DNA of 64,000 nucleotides from Candidatus Undinarchaeales archaeon (lineage in GTDB: Archaea > SpSt-1190 > JASMDC01): the NCBI GenBank assembly GCA_030753015.1, contig JASMDC010000020.1, positions 1 to 64,000 on the forward strand, read 5' to 3'. Made by a program: the position numbers and the translations under genes. The notes below the pieces were generated by a model. That model saw only the letters and a list, made by a program, of their open reading frames with translations, searched no databases and was not told the DNA's origin. This document shows, piece after piece, positions 42,006 through 51,958 of the stretch. The stretch's first letter is position 1; each line of letters opens with the position of its first letter.

Positions 42006-44723
42006 ATGAGGGAGTGGTGGGTTGGTCTGCTAGCGCTGTCCTTGCTCCTCGCCCAGTTCTCCGTTGCAGGAGAGACCGATATCGAGGAGAGCGTCGACCT
42101 GACGTCCCTTGGCCGTGCTCGCACGAGTGTCGTATTCCATCTGCGCGACGGCCGGACACGTGACCGTGAGTCGCTCGAGGCCGCTTGCCGCCGTATCCCA
42201 CAAGCGTTATCCTGCATCCCTAACGTCGTGACCATGCCCGAGGGCGAGGACGTGATCTTCGACATCGATGCGCTCCACGACCTTTCCATTCAATCCATTG
42301 AGGGTGAGGGCCCGGACCGGCTCGTGTTCCTCTCTCGTATCCGACCGCTCCAGTTCTCCCTCGGTACCGGGTTCGGGGAGATGTCCCGCATCCTGCTCGT
42401 TCGGTATCCGTCCCACACGACAGCTGTCGAGCGGGTGCAGGACGCCGTGCTCACAGCGACCATCCCCCTGGACCTCACCACTGCGGAGGAACTGGACATC
42501 CAGGCCCCGGATCCCGTCCCGGCCGGCGAGCTCGTACGTCTCCCCGGTCTCGAAGGCGCCCTGTGCGTTCTCGCCGTCCTCGACGACACCACGATCGTGG
42601 AACGACGCCTTCTGCCCGGATGCCAGAACACACTCATCCCCACCGTGGGCCTTGATCCCGACAACGAACATCGGCTCTTGGTAGTGGTCGTTGACATAGG
42701 GGCGATAAAGCGCGCGGTGGTCCCCATCACCATCCGTCCCGTCGAGTTCCATCTCTCCATGCTCCTTGACCGAGATCCAGTGGTCGCAGGGGAGAGCTTC
42801 ACCATCGAGCTGGGAAGGCGTGTCGAGTCGTGTGTGGTGACCCTCGAGGACGCGGGAGGGCATGTGATGGACCGGCTCGAGCTCACTGAATGTGAGCGTA
42901 TCCCCGTAGGCACCTCGTCTGGCATGGTACCAGGGATGTATATCGTCCGTGTGGACGCCACTATCGGTGGGAGGATGGTCTCGGTTGCGACGACCATCGA
43001 GATTCTCTCGTCCGGAATGGAAACGGCCGTCATCCACATGGAAAAGCGTTCGTTCCTACCGGGGGAGAAGGCCCGCATCCACGTGGACACCCCGGGGGAC
43101 TGGTGCACAACCGCCGTATACAACCTGGACGGCATCAAGGTGAGCGAGGAAGCGACCTTCGGATGTGGGACCTTCGATATCCAGCTCGACGACGCCCTGC
43201 CACCCGGGAAGTACATCATCAGGACCGAGGTGTTCAAGAAGGGGGTCCTCACGGCCGTAGTGGCCACACCCATCGAAGTGAAGGAGTGGCGTCCCGCGAT
43301 GCGGACTGCCCGTCACGAACTGTGCGCCCAGGGATTCCTGCCCGTCGACGAGCTCCGCATCCCGTGCATCGCGGAAGGTGACGTGTGCTCACCGTCCTCC
43401 CTTGCCACGCCCTTCTGCCTATGCTTCGCAGATGACGAGGCGACGGACGTGTGCAGGTACGGGAGCCCGTGCACGGCGGATGGTTGCGGTCCCCGCAAGC
43501 TCGCTGACCCATACGTCATCGTCAGAGAACCGGGCGGTAGATGTATTGCGAGACGGGGGAGCGACTCCCTATCCTGTGTCGAGGAGGGCGAGCTCTGCAC
43601 CGACCGTTGCGTCTGTCTCTCTGGAAGTGGTAGCCCTGTCGCCACCTGTTCCCAGGGTGAGAGCTGTCAGCCCGATGGGTGCCAGGCAACGAACCTGCAG
43701 TTCAGGATCAAGGAGCTTCCTGTGAACCATACCAGGACCGACGTCCTCGCGAAAGGAGTAACGCTCACGTGGAAGGGCTCCGTGCTCTTCGACGGTTCGC
43801 CCGTTGTCACGCAGGGCGCGGTCACTGGTAAGGCGTTCCTCAGCGACCTCAGGTCATCGGGATTCGAGGCTTTGTTCGACGGATCATGGAGCCTTACCGC
43901 CACGTTCGCGGGCGATCTTTCGCCTGGAACCCACGAGCTCTACCTTGTCGTCGAGCACAACGGTTTCAGGCACGTTATCCGCTCTCCTTTCGAGGTCTGG
44001 TATCCCCAGGACGACAGCGGCATCATCCTCTTCATGGAGCGGATGTCCCCCACCCAGCTCTCCAGAGCCGAGCTGGGCATCGGGAGCCCCCTGGAGCTCA
44101 TGGTGCGTGTACGTGATCTCGAGGGGCGTGACCTCGTCCACCTCCCCCAACGAGCGTTCACCCTCACGGCTGCTGGCCTTATGGCCGATCCCGTAACTGC
44201 CACGTATGACCATGTGGGAGGTATCTGGACCGTAGTGGGCTCCTTGCGGGGTATACCAAATGACAAGGATGGGTCGGTCCTCTCGGTAGAGCATCTTGGA
44301 CGGAAGGGGACACTTCGCGCACAGCTCTCCGTGGCCGACCGTGCACCGCTCTCGCTCCGGATCCAGAGGGTCGAGCCCGGAACGATGGACAAACCACTGT
44401 TCTACGTCCTTACGACCCTTGGCTTCGAACTGGACATCTACCTTCGTATCCATGGAGCGGAGGGCATCACCAAGGAGAGCTTCGATATCCGGCTCGGCGA
44501 GCTCGCCATCAGGCCAGATATGATCACCTACATCATCAACACGCTTGAGGGCACCCGGATCCACATCAGTGGAGTACGCCTATGTCCGCCGGAGCCCCCC
44601 GATACACTTCTGCCACTTGTCGTGAACCTGGCTGACAGCGGAAGGTCCGCTCATGATAGTACAACGGTCCTCATCAAAGGCAATCCCGGCCACTGGGACA
44701 ACGTGGAGGAGGTGTCGTGCTGA
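42006..44723 (+). CDS. Large secreted Cys-rich surface protein (905 aa)
   Basis: MREWWVGLLALSLLLAQFSVAG is a Sec-type signal peptide. The remaining 880 residues alternate Ig-like/macroglobulin-like beta segments (FHLSMLLDRDPVVAGESFTIEL; YIVRVDATIGG; FLPGEKARIHVDT) with a Cys-rich region at nt 43372-43690 that contains two copies of a C..C.C...C...C..DGC unit. ATG 42006 is supported by a TATA (CATTTTTATC, about 41971-41981) centred near 29 nt upstream. The end overlaps the next pilin-like gene. It heads a three-gene operon of giants. No TM anchor at the C-terminus is visible. Role unknown; a structural envelope component is most likely. Confidence 0.72.
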   Translation: MREWWVGLLALSLLLAQFSVAGETDIEESVDLTSLGRARTSVVFHLRDGRTRDRESLEAACRRIPQALSCIPNVVTMPEGEDVIFDIDALHDLSIQSIEGEGPDRLVFLSRIRPLQFSLGTGFGEMSRILLVRYPSHTTAVERVQDAVLTATIPLDLTTAEELDIQAPDPVPAGELVRLPGLEGALCVLAVLDDTTIVERRLLPGCQNTLIPTVGLDPDNEHRLLVVVVDIGAIKRAVVPITIRPVEFHLSMLLDRDPVVAGESFTIELGRRVESCVVTLEDAGGHVMDRLELTECERIPVGTSSGMVPGMYIVRVDATIGGRMVSVATTIEILSSGMETAVIHMEKRSFLPGEKARIHVDTPGDWCTTAVYNLDGIKVSEEATFGCGTFDIQLDDALPPGKYIIRTEVFKKGVLTAVVATPIEVKEWRPAMRTARHELCAQGFLPVDELRIPCIAEGDVCSPSSLATPFCLCFADDEATDVCRYGSPCTADGCGPRKLADPYVIVREPGGRCIARRGSDSLSCVEEGELCTDRCVCLSGSGSPVATCSQGESCQPDGCQATNLQFRIKELPVNHTRTDVLAKGVTLTWKGSVLFDGSPVVTQGAVTGKAFLSDLRSSGFEALFDGSWSLTATFAGDLSPGTHELYLVVEHNGFRHVIRSPFEVWYPQDDSGIILFMERMSPTQLSRAELGIGSPLELMVRVRDLEGRDLVHLPQRAFTLTAAGLMADPVTATYDHVGGIWTVVGSLRGIPNDKDGSVLSVEHLGRKGTLRAQLSVADRAPLSLRIQRVEPGTMDKPLFYVLTTLGFELDIYLRIHGAEGITKESFDIRLGELAIRPDMITYIINTLEGTRIHISGVRLCPPEPPDTLLPLVVNLADSGRSAHDSTTVLIKGNPGHWDNVEEVSC
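43372..43690 (+). repeat. Duplicated Cys-rich unit inside the 905-aa surface protein
   Basis: Two successive segments read G(D/E)xC, then C-x-C, then (V/T)C, G(S/E)xC and DGC with near-identical spacing. Each unit has six to seven cysteines and is separated from the next by about 20 residues, suggesting duplication of one disulfide-bonded module. Confidence 0.5.
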
Positions 44724-46531
44724 TGGGACGGAGGATCGCACGCCAACGGGGCCAGATGACCCTACTGGGCCTGATCGCCATAGCCCTCGTGGTCCTGCTG
44801 ATAGTGGGTGTCTTCCTGTATCGCGGTCGGACGGAACGTGAGGTCAGGGTCGGACGAATCTCATCGGAGTCAACTCGGGAGATGCTCATCAAGCTCGAGC
44901 GACAGGTGGACACACTTCTCGCCACTTCCATGTACGAGGCGGCCTTCGAGATGGGAGCGCATGGCGGGTACATCGCTGAGAGCGTGCCCCGCCTGAACCA
45001 CTATGGGGTACCGTACCTGTTCTATCGGGGCAAGGTCGTGAACCTTCCCTCGGTAAAGGCCATGCAGGAGATGTACGCCGACGAGGTGAAGCGCAGGCTT
45101 GAGACGAAGCTGGCCGTGCTCCGGCGTGAACTCGAGGGGAAGGTAGTGCTGGCGGTCCCAGAGGTGCGCATCACGCTCGTGGACGACAACGTCCTCGCCA
45201 AGATGGAGCTTCCCGTCGAGGTGCAAGGGGAGACGCGGGCCCGGTCCCGCATCCCCATCTCCATGAACCTTCCCGTCCGGCTCAAGCGATTGCGCGACCT
45301 TGCCGAGCGCTATGTGCGTGACTACACGAGGGAGCGCCGGATGGAGAAGAACTTCCTCTACGGTATGACGAACGATCCCAGGATAGCCACTCCTGGTAGC
45401 GACTTGCGCACAATCCCGTGTGAAGGTAAGACCGTACTGAGCACCTATAACCAGCTGGTGACGCCCTTCCGCGAGACCGCACAGCTCGCAGTGTCGCTGG
45501 AGCTCAAGCGCGTGCTCGAGTCGCCCATATACTCCTCCGAGCACATCCAGTGGGACGTGGACCTCAATCCACGAGAGGTCGAGTTCTCCTTCGTGGCCAA
45601 TCAGGGTGAGGGGACGTACGAGAGCACCGACACGATCCGCCTCATCCCGGTCCCGTTCCCGGCTGTGGCCCAGAGCGATGGGCTGTGCCTATCCCGGTTC
45701 TTCGTCCAGTACGATATCAACTTCCCCATGCGCTACACGATACGTGACGTCCAACCGACCTCGATGACCATCGGGGCCACCGAGAACCTCGCGGTCCGCC
45801 CGCTGGACTTCAGGTTCTACATGATGCCCCTTCTCCTCGGCGAGGACGTCAATGCCGTAGATGTCGAGGTGACAGCACCTGAGACTGTGGACGACCTGTG
45901 CCATGGGTCGTGCTCGGTCGACCTCACCATCACCAACTCGGACGCAGGTACCGTATGGCTCGACTCGTGCAAGTACCGCTATAGCGGTGGACGTCTCCAG
46001 GAGACGGGGACGGTATGCGGACGTCTCACCCTCATCGTCGAGCCTGACGCCCAGTTCAGCCTGGCCAAGTACGTGGAGCAGGTGACGATCATCGACAACA
46101 TCCGCTCCCTCATCACACTCAAGCCCTTCAGCACGGTCACGGGTTCGATGATGGAGAAACGTCGTGTGTACTGCTCGACATTGATGACCGTGCGTGAGGA
46201 CCCGTCGGTACCCCTGGGAGCTCAGGAGGGGACGACCCCCGGCACTGTGGAGGTCATCCTTCAACCCCTCTCGTCCCGGCTCGACCGACGTCGCGTGTCA
46301 GTGGACGAATCCGGCGCATTTGAGATCCCATTCGTGGTCCCTGGGCGCTATCTGGTCATGGCGGTCCCGTCTCGGAACGAAGCGGGAGTGCCCTACCAGG
46401 AGGTCGAGTCCGCGGGATTCATCCACGAGGTCACGGAGGGCCGGAACGAGCTGACCATCGAGCTCGAGCCCCTTGGCCTGATGAAAGTGGGCGACAAGTA
46501 CATCGGTATCACGTCTACGGAGGTATGCTAG
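44723..46531 (+). CDS. Pilin-like membrane-anchored protein (about 602 aa)
   Basis: The N-terminus MGRRIARQRG then QMTLLGLIAIALVVLLIVGVF has a basic leader, Gly at the cleavage site and a pilin-like hydrophobic helix. The start overlaps the previous stop (ATGA-type; GTG 44717 is also possible). The ectodomain has an early helical region (MQEMYADEVKRRLETKLAVLRREL) resembling the coiled coil seen next to pilin helices, then beta-rich parts with a C-x-x-x-C pair (CHGSCSVDL) and single cysteines, including one as the last residue. It lies between two signal-peptide-bearing giants and probably anchors or organises them. TAG stop. Confidence 0.7.
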   Translation: MGRRIARQRGQMTLLGLIAIALVVLLIVGVFLYRGRTEREVRVGRISSESTREMLIKLERQVDTLLATSMYEAAFEMGAHGGYIAESVPRLNHYGVPYLFYRGKVVNLPSVKAMQEMYADEVKRRLETKLAVLRRELEGKVVLAVPEVRITLVDDNVLAKMELPVEVQGETRARSRIPISMNLPVRLKRLRDLAERYVRDYTRERRMEKNFLYGMTNDPRIATPGSDLRTIPCEGKTVLSTYNQLVTPFRETAQLAVSLELKRVLESPIYSSEHIQWDVDLNPREVEFSFVANQGEGTYESTDTIRLIPVPFPAVAQSDGLCLSRFFVQYDINFPMRYTIRDVQPTSMTIGATENLAVRPLDFRFYMMPLLLGEDVNAVDVEVTAPETVDDLCHGSCSVDLTITNSDAGTVWLDSCKYRYSGGRLQETGTVCGRLTLIVEPDAQFSLAKYVEQVTIIDNIRSLITLKPFSTVTGSMMEKRRVYCSTLMTVREDPSVPLGAQEGTTPGTVEVILQPLSSRLDRRRVSVDESGAFEIPFVVPGRYLVMAVPSRNEAGVPYQEVESAGFIHEVTEGRNELTIELEPLGLMKVGDKYIGITSTEVC

Positions 46532-46532
46532 G

Positions 46533-49500
46533 ATGAGCATGAGGAACACAGCACTGACGGCCATCCTCGTCACTCTGCTCGTTCTGCCCGTACTTGGTCT
46601 GGGAGTATGCGTCCCCGACGGCGCTTCGAACATCTGCGTCCCGCGGTTGCTACCGGCACCGGGCGTTGACGGTGGTGACGGCCCCCGCCTTGATCCTTCC
46701 CTCACCGATTGCTCACCGGAGCGTACGACAGCCAACATGCGTGGGCACCTCGACGACGTCGTGGGCGACCTCGAAAGGGCCGCCAGGTACTACGACGCGC
46801 TCGCCACAAACCTTGATACCATCAGACTAGGGTTCGACCAGTGGTGCAGCAACTGCCGGGATGCGGTACAGGAGTTCGCGGCCAAGGAGTATAGCTCCTG
46901 TGGTGGTCGGCTCTCGACGGCGCCTACACCCGCCGGTGTGGCCACCGACCCTGGTTTCGGGCCTGACGTCTGTCGGGAGGCCGTCGCCACTCTCTGCCCA
47001 CCTGACGACCCCCGGTCCGCCTGGTGCACCGCGGACTCGGTCCCCGATCCGCTGGCGGAGTCATGTCCCCTCTGTCTCACTCTGGACTGCGTCTACGGCC
47101 ATGAGTGCCGTCTCGGCGCACCGAACGCCGCTGCCCGGAGCTCCACGGGCGCGACGAGCTGCCCTCAGGAGCCCGATGCAGCCAGCGCTGCTGCATGCGG
47201 CGGCCTCGATTTGGGCCGCGTGTTCCCACGGCCGGGAGACGATGGGGATGGCTTCGGCCTAGATATCGGTATCTGCATCGATATCAGCCTCTTCGTCGAT
47301 ATCAGTGTGTGCGCCTCGATCGGCGAGGACGGTATCGATGTGGACGCGGACGTCGGGATGAGCGGTGATGTGGGCGTTGCCGTCGAGGGCGAGGTGGGCG
47401 TCGACACGGGCGCGGGTGTCGGTGTCGAAGCCGGTGCGGGGATCGAGGTGGGTGACGAGGTCGACTTGGACGCGGATATCGGGATCATCGCTGACGAGGA
47501 CGAGGGTGGTCTCGTGGACGTGGACATCGACCTCGACATCCCTCCCTTCGACACCGGTGTGCCCCCGGACCAGTGCCTTACGCTCGATGACAGGACAGCG
47601 TGCAATGCCGGCGGTGAGCTCGATGTGTTCGATGCACCCGTTGGCACCATCGGCAGTGGGACCGACGATCTGGGCATCGAAGGATGCGTGACCGAGGGCT
47701 CGCCACGTACGTGCGAGCCGCCTGTGGAGGGCGAGGGCGTACCTGTCCCCGAGGAAGAGCCCGCACAGGAGCCCGAGGTCGTGGACTGCACACAGTGCGT
47801 GTACAAGCGCGTTTGGGAGATGCGCCCAATCGACGAGGATGGGATGGACTGCCTGGCCTGCGCAACGTGGTGTGATGAGAATTCACAGATGGCGGGGATC
47901 GTTGAGGGTGAGACCGTGGCCGACTGCCTCCTCTGCCGTAACTCCTGTCAATGGATGTCGGACCTCAAGCTGGTCGCCATCGACGGGGTGACCGACTGTA
48001 GCACCTGCGACGAGGACCAGGTCAGCGGCGTGATCTGGACATCGCCCATCAGGACTGTCGGCGACGCTTGGACCGTTGACTGCCCTGCCTGCGAAGTGTG
48101 GTGCGGGGACGGGACCATCTTCACAACGACCGACCAGGGATGGGTACTCGACTGCATAGCCTGCGAGAACCTGTGCAAGGAAGAGGAACCTGTGGAGATC
48201 ATCCAGGAAGAGGGGACTCCGATGCGTATGAACGCGGAGCCCGGAACGTGCACCGAGCGCCAGTGCTGTGGTCCGCCGTTCACCTGCCAGGACGGTTACA
48301 TCGACTTAACGTGGATGGTCACCGGTTGTCTCCCCGATGAGCACGAGTGTTCGCAGGTGACCCAGGCAAGCCTGGTGACCCGTCGGAAGCGGAACGCCAT
48401 CCCATCCCCCGGTGGGATGCACGAGTGCCAGCAGAACGTCGCCGACCTCAAGGACGTGTGCACAGTCGAGGGCTCGGCCGTGCTCGGTGAGGGGACGGTC
48501 GATCCCTGCACTGTGGCCAATCGGCTCACTGGCCTCGTTGTGGACATCCGTCTGCTCGCCACGCGTATCGACGAGACCACCGTTCTCCTCCGTCGGCTCG
48601 CTGAGCGGCTCCGGATCGAGCACGCCCAGGGATTCGCCGATCGCTCGAACGCCACCGCGGAGGCCATAGTCCGGGAGCTTGCGGTCCTGCTCAGCGACGT
48701 CCCAACATCAGAGGGATTCCAGAGCGAGCTCGTGGGCTTCGTACGGTTGTTCCAGAGCGAGGGTTTCGTACGAGACATCTCCATCTCTGAATGGCAGACG
48801 GGTGCGGAGTACGACATCCGCGCCGTCACTGGCGGTGGTCCCGGCGACGGTCTCTGGAACGAGTACTGTTCTGGTCACCGGCTCTGCGGCGCTTGTGCGG
48901 GGACGAGCGGCCCGGCCGGGTGTCTCGGACCCACGTCACAAGGTAGCTACGTGGAATACCGTGGCAACTACCGCGGCCGCTGCGCCTCTACTGGAGAGGT
49001 TGCAACCGTGGTCGAGGATAGAGGGCTAGACACATGGCGTGAGCGCGGGGCCATCGATAATCTGGGTACCATCGACGTTGATGAGGACCTTTTCATCGAC
49101 ACTGAGTCGTGCTACCGGTACGACGTCAAGGCCGCGCTCGCAGGCGCGGGGTCGAATCCCCTGGAGTGCACCGAGGTCTGTCGTGTGTGCGCCGGGGTCG
49201 ACCGTTCCCACTGCCAACCCCACCTTGGCGTATGCGTTTGCGAAGTGGGTTCCTGGTGGTTGCTCACGTCCCAGCGCTGCCGTCCAGCAGTCCCCGCCGG
49301 GGGACGGGAGCTGGCGTGCTGTGAGCGGGCGTTCGGTGTGGGTGCCGAACCAAGTCGCATCCCCCGTGGACCGGTGTGTGCAGGGCCCTTCGTTACCGGC
49401 GTTACTGTCGACTGGTGCCGACGATGGCCAGGGCTCTGCTGCACGTACCAGTTCGAGGAATTGCCCCTGGAACATGCCTGTCAGGCATTCGGAGCCGGAG

Positions 49501-51134
49501 GTGCAGGCGCGTGTACTGAGCTGTGCAGGAACCTCTTCAAGGACGAGAGGGCTGACATGTGCACAGCGCACTGCGACGACGTGGTGCCTGCATGCAATGA
49601 AGCATGCCTTGGATCAGGGGAGCGCGCATGTCTCGACGAGTGCTCCCCCTTGGCTGCTCCTTGCATCGAGGCATGCATCAAGGACCATCCTGAGAACGGG
49701 ACCGCATGCGAGGCGGCGTGCTCCGCAGGCGCTCCCGTCGGCACGGTCCGTGCGTTCGTGACCCGGAGCGATGCACCGATCGCCCCCAACCAAGTATTCA
49801 GCAAGGGCGACAAAGTGGACGTCGGCGGTATCCTGAACAATACAGGTAGCATCATCGTCCGTGGGACCGCGCGCTTGCATCTGGTCATCATCGATCAGTG
49901 CACATGCAAAGAAGAGGGATGCATCTGCCGTGAGGAGGTCGTGCTACTCAAGGAACGCCCGGTGCGGCTCTCGCCCGGTCAGGGACTGGACCTCGGCCGG
50001 ATCAGTTACATGCTCGAACGGGAAAACGTCTCGATCCAGGCGTTCATCGAGGTCGTGGACGAACGGGGCGAGGTCACACTCACTGGACGGGGTCCCATCT
50101 CCCATGTAGTACCTCCAGGCATCATCGCGGTCCGGGACGCATACTTCCTCGGCCCACGCGGGAGGACCACCGAGACCTATCCGGGGACGACGGTGAACGG
50201 TGCTGTCGTGATCGAACCCGCCGTGGTGCCCGTGGCTGTGGCGGTCTCTCTTGAGAAGGCTGGCGAGCCCGTGGCGAACGGGGTGGCATTCTATAAGCTC
50301 ACCATGGGCGCACCGAGCCGACCGCTGACCACCGGCCCGTTCACAGCCGAGGAGGACGATCTCGACTCGGTCGTGAGCATCCACGTCAAGGTCATCGGCC
50401 CCGACGGGACTGTGCTCCTGGACAGAACCCTCAAACAGCAGGGAATCGTGCCGGGTACGTGCGGGACGGAGATGACCGCAAGGTGCCTTGAGCAACTGGG
50501 TACGCGTCCTCCGTCCTATCCCTCCGCGTTCGTCCAGGTCCGAAGGCTGGTCCTTACCGTGATGCGTGCGGTCTTCATGAACGCCGACGGTCGCGTCCAG
50601 GACACCGTTGTGGACGATGAGGATGTGACAGCGGCCGTGTGGATCAAGAATCCCCTCGCCACGCCCTTCTCAGGACGGATCGAGACCACAATCGTCTCCA
50701 AGGAACACGGTGCAGTGACCTCGAAGGAGGAGACGCTCATAGGCAACCGCGCACTGAACCCTGGCGAGGAGCGGCTCATCCGGACCGAGTCCGTCCGCGC
50801 CGTCGCCCCCGATACCTACGTCCTGCGGGCGTTCGCTCGTGACGGGTCTGGCCGGGTGTGGCTCGATGAGATCGTGGACGCTCAGCTCCAGGTGCTCCCC
50901 GTACCAACGGCTCCTGTCGCCCCACCGGACCCATCGGCCATCGCGGCGTTCGCCTCCATCGACACCACCATCGGGATCGGCCAATGCCGGTTCACGGTGC
51001 TGTGCACGGGCTGTTCGCCCGACTGTCAGCTACGCATCGACATGGAACTGTGTACGCTCACTCCTCGCGACTGTGACTGCGAATGCAGGTCTACTGTCGT
51101 CGAGCGTACCAAAGATGGTATGTCCTCTGTTTGA
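46533..51134 (+). CDS. Giant secreted disulfide-rich protein (about 1,533 aa)
   Basis: MSMRNTALTAILVTLLVLPVLGLG is a signal peptide. Regions in order: a Cys-rich N-terminus with a helical stretch; an acidic GD/ID alternating segment at nt 47256-47541; six DCxxC units at 47784-48178; a Cys/helix region with QVTQASLVTRRKR; a helical bundle (LTGLVVDIRLLATRIDETTVLLRRL); another Cys-dense part; a CxxxC ladder at 49509-49723; and two Ig-like beta domains at the C-terminus, which ends in a Cys cluster. GGAGG precedes the ATG, 1 nt after the TAG of the upstream pilin-like gene. There are many dozens of cysteines, so folding must occur outside the cytoplasm with disulfide help. I know of no named family. 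Confidence 0.72.
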   Translation: MSMRNTALTAILVTLLVLPVLGLGVCVPDGASNICVPRLLPAPGVDGGDGPRLDPSLTDCSPERTTANMRGHLDDVVGDLERAARYYDALATNLDTIRLGFDQWCSNCRDAVQEFAAKEYSSCGGRLSTAPTPAGVATDPGFGPDVCREAVATLCPPDDPRSAWCTADSVPDPLAESCPLCLTLDCVYGHECRLGAPNAAARSSTGATSCPQEPDAASAAACGGLDLGRVFPRPGDDGDGFGLDIGICIDISLFVDISVCASIGEDGIDVDADVGMSGDVGVAVEGEVGVDTGAGVGVEAGAGIEVGDEVDLDADIGIIADEDEGGLVDVDIDLDIPPFDTGVPPDQCLTLDDRTACNAGGELDVFDAPVGTIGSGTDDLGIEGCVTEGSPRTCEPPVEGEGVPVPEEEPAQEPEVVDCTQCVYKRVWEMRPIDEDGMDCLACATWCDENSQMAGIVEGETVADCLLCRNSCQWMSDLKLVAIDGVTDCSTCDEDQVSGVIWTSPIRTVGDAWTVDCPACEVWCGDGTIFTTTDQGWVLDCIACENLCKEEEPVEIIQEEGTPMRMNAEPGTCTERQCCGPPFTCQDGYIDLTWMVTGCLPDEHECSQVTQASLVTRRKRNAIPSPGGMHECQQNVADLKDVCTVEGSAVLGEGTVDPCTVANRLTGLVVDIRLLATRIDETTVLLRRLAERLRIEHAQGFADRSNATAEAIVRELAVLLSDVPTSEGFQSELVGFVRLFQSEGFVRDISISEWQTGAEYDIRAVTGGGPGDGLWNEYCSGHRLCGACAGTSGPAGCLGPTSQGSYVEYRGNYRGRCASTGEVATVVEDRGLDTWRERGAIDNLGTIDVDEDLFIDTESCYRYDVKAALAGAGSNPLECTEVCRVCAGVDRSHCQPHLGVCVCEVGSWWLLTSQRCRPAVPAGGRELACCERAFGVGAEPSRIPRGPVCAGPFVTGVTVDWCRRWPGLCCTYQFEELPLEHACQAFGAGGAGACTELCRNLFKDERADMCTAHCDDVVPACNEACLGSGERACLDECSPLAAPCIEACIKDHPENGTACEAACSAGAPVGTVRAFVTRSDAPIAPNQVFSKGDKVDVGGILNNTGSIIVRGTARLHLVIIDQCTCKEEGCICREEVVLLKERPVRLSPGQGLDLGRISYMLERENVSIQAFIEVVDERGEVTLTGRGPISHVVPPGIIAVRDAYFLGPRGRTTETYPGTTVNGAVVIEPAVVPVAVAVSLEKAGEPVANGVAFYKLTMGAPSRPLTTGPFTAEEDDLDSVVSIHVKVIGPDGTVLLDRTLKQQGIVPGTCGTEMTARCLEQLGTRPPSYPSAFVQVRRLVLTVMRAVFMNADGRVQDTVVDDEDVTAAVWIKNPLATPFSGRIETTIVSKEHGAVTSKEETLIGNRALNPGEERLIRTESVRAVAPDTYVLRAFARDGSGRVWLDEIVDAQLQVLPVPTAPVAPPDPSAIAAFASIDTTIGIGQCRFTVLCTGCSPDCQLRIDMELCTLTPRDCDCECRSTVVERTKDGMSSV
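47256..47541 (+). repeat. Alternating acidic/hydrophobic beta-like repeat in the 1,533-aa protein
   Basis: About 95 residues alternate Asp or Glu with Ile, Val or Ala around glycines (for example DVDADVG, EGEVGVD, GVGVEAGAGIEVG, DVDIDLDI). Two-residue periodicity fits extended beta strands; Asp on one face could bind calcium, Val/Ile on the other could stack. DNA is similarly periodic, so some of it may have grown by slippage. Confidence 0.55.
47784..48178 (+). repeat. Six DCxxC repeats in the 1,533-aa protein
   Basis: DCTQC, DCLAC, DCLLC, DCSTC, DCPAC and DCIAC start at nt 47784, 47847, 47922, 47994, 48078 and 48150, so 21-28 residues apart. Most copies have a third Cys about four residues later (WC, SC or LC) and Trp in the spacer. 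Each unit is probably a tiny disulfide or metal-binding module. Confidence 0.65.
49509..49723 (+). repeat. CxxxC helical ladder in the 1,533-aa protein
   Basis: Six CxxxC pairs (CTELC, CTAHC, CNEAC, CLDEC, CIEAC, CEAAC) follow each other at 9-15 residue steps over about 70 residues. CxxxC on a helix places the cysteines on the same face, as in disulfide-braced helical hairpins. Confidence 0.6.
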
Positions 51135-51148
51135 GTCCTACCCTTGTA

Positions 51149-51958
51149 TCATGCCGTCGATGGCCGGTGCAATGATGACGTCAGCAGGAACGCTGTCCCG
51201 AGAACCATGACGATAGTAGCGCCCGATGCCAGGTCAAGCACGAACGAGAGCCACAGGCCTGCCACGGTGAGCACCATCCCCACGAGGACGGATAGAGCCA
51301 TGAGCCGGTCGAGGCGTGAGGTGAACTGCCTGCTGATGGCAGCGGGCATGGTCAGTAGCGCGACCACGAGAATAACACCAACGACCCGGATGAGCACGAC
51401 GACACTGAGGGCCACAAGGCATAGGAGCAGCATGTACAGAGCGCGTGACGGGGCTCCCGACACCGTGGCGAACTCCTCGTCGAAAGAGATGGCAAGGAAG
51501 TCCTGGTAGAACACTGCCACGGTCCCCAGGATCACGATATCCAGCGCCAGCATCATGTACAGGTCGGTGACCGGAACGGTGAGGATGTTACCGAAGAGGT
51601 AGCTGAGTAGGTCCGGGGCGTACCCGGGTGCCAGCCCGATGAAGATTATCCCCAACGCCATGCCCATCGCCCAGAGGATCCCGATGGAGGTGTCCTCACT
51701 GATGCGTTCCCTGTGACCCAGAACGCCGATGGCGACTGCCGAGACGAGGCTGAAGGGTATGGCGGTCAGAATGGGGCTGACACCAAGGAGATAGCCCAGG
51801 CCGATGCCGCCGAACGCCGCGTGGGCTATGCCGCCGCTGATGAACACGATGCGTTTGACGACCACGTAGGTGCCGACCACCCCGCAGGCGATGCTCACGA
51901 GCACGCTCGCCATCAGGGCGTTGCGCATGAACTCGTACTGGAGTATCTCGAGCATCAC
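51149..51958 (-). CDS. ABC metal importer permease (ZnuB-like)
   Basis: 269 residues with about eight hydrophobic helices and the family's [18 protein letters not shown] and [35 protein letters not shown] segments, typical of Zn/Mn/Fe-type ABC-3 permeases. It overlaps the ATP-binding gene by 1 nt. The partner substrate-binding protein lies 88 nt further upstream. Metal identity (Zn, Mn or Fe) cannot be decided from the permease. Confidence 0.88.
   Translation of the reverse strand: MMLEILQYEFMRNALMASVLVSIACGVVGTYVVVKRIVFISGGIAHAAFGGIGLGYLLGVSPILTAIPFSLVSAVAIGVLGHRERISEDTSIGILWAMGMALGIIFIGLAPGYAPDLLSYLFGNILTVPVTDLYMMLALDIVILGTVAVFYQDFLAISFDEEFATVSGAPSRALYMLLLCLVALSVVVLIRVVGVILVVALLTMPAAISRQFTSRLDRLMALSVLVGMVLTVAGLWLSFVLDLASGATIVMVLGTAFLLTSSLHRPSTA

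Noticed and set aside
47256-47541. Periodic GTCGGT/GACGTG DNA read as a non-coding tandem repeat
   Set aside because: The frame stays open through it inside a 1,533-codon gene and the periodicity matches alternating Asp/Val-Gly codons, so it is a protein repeat.
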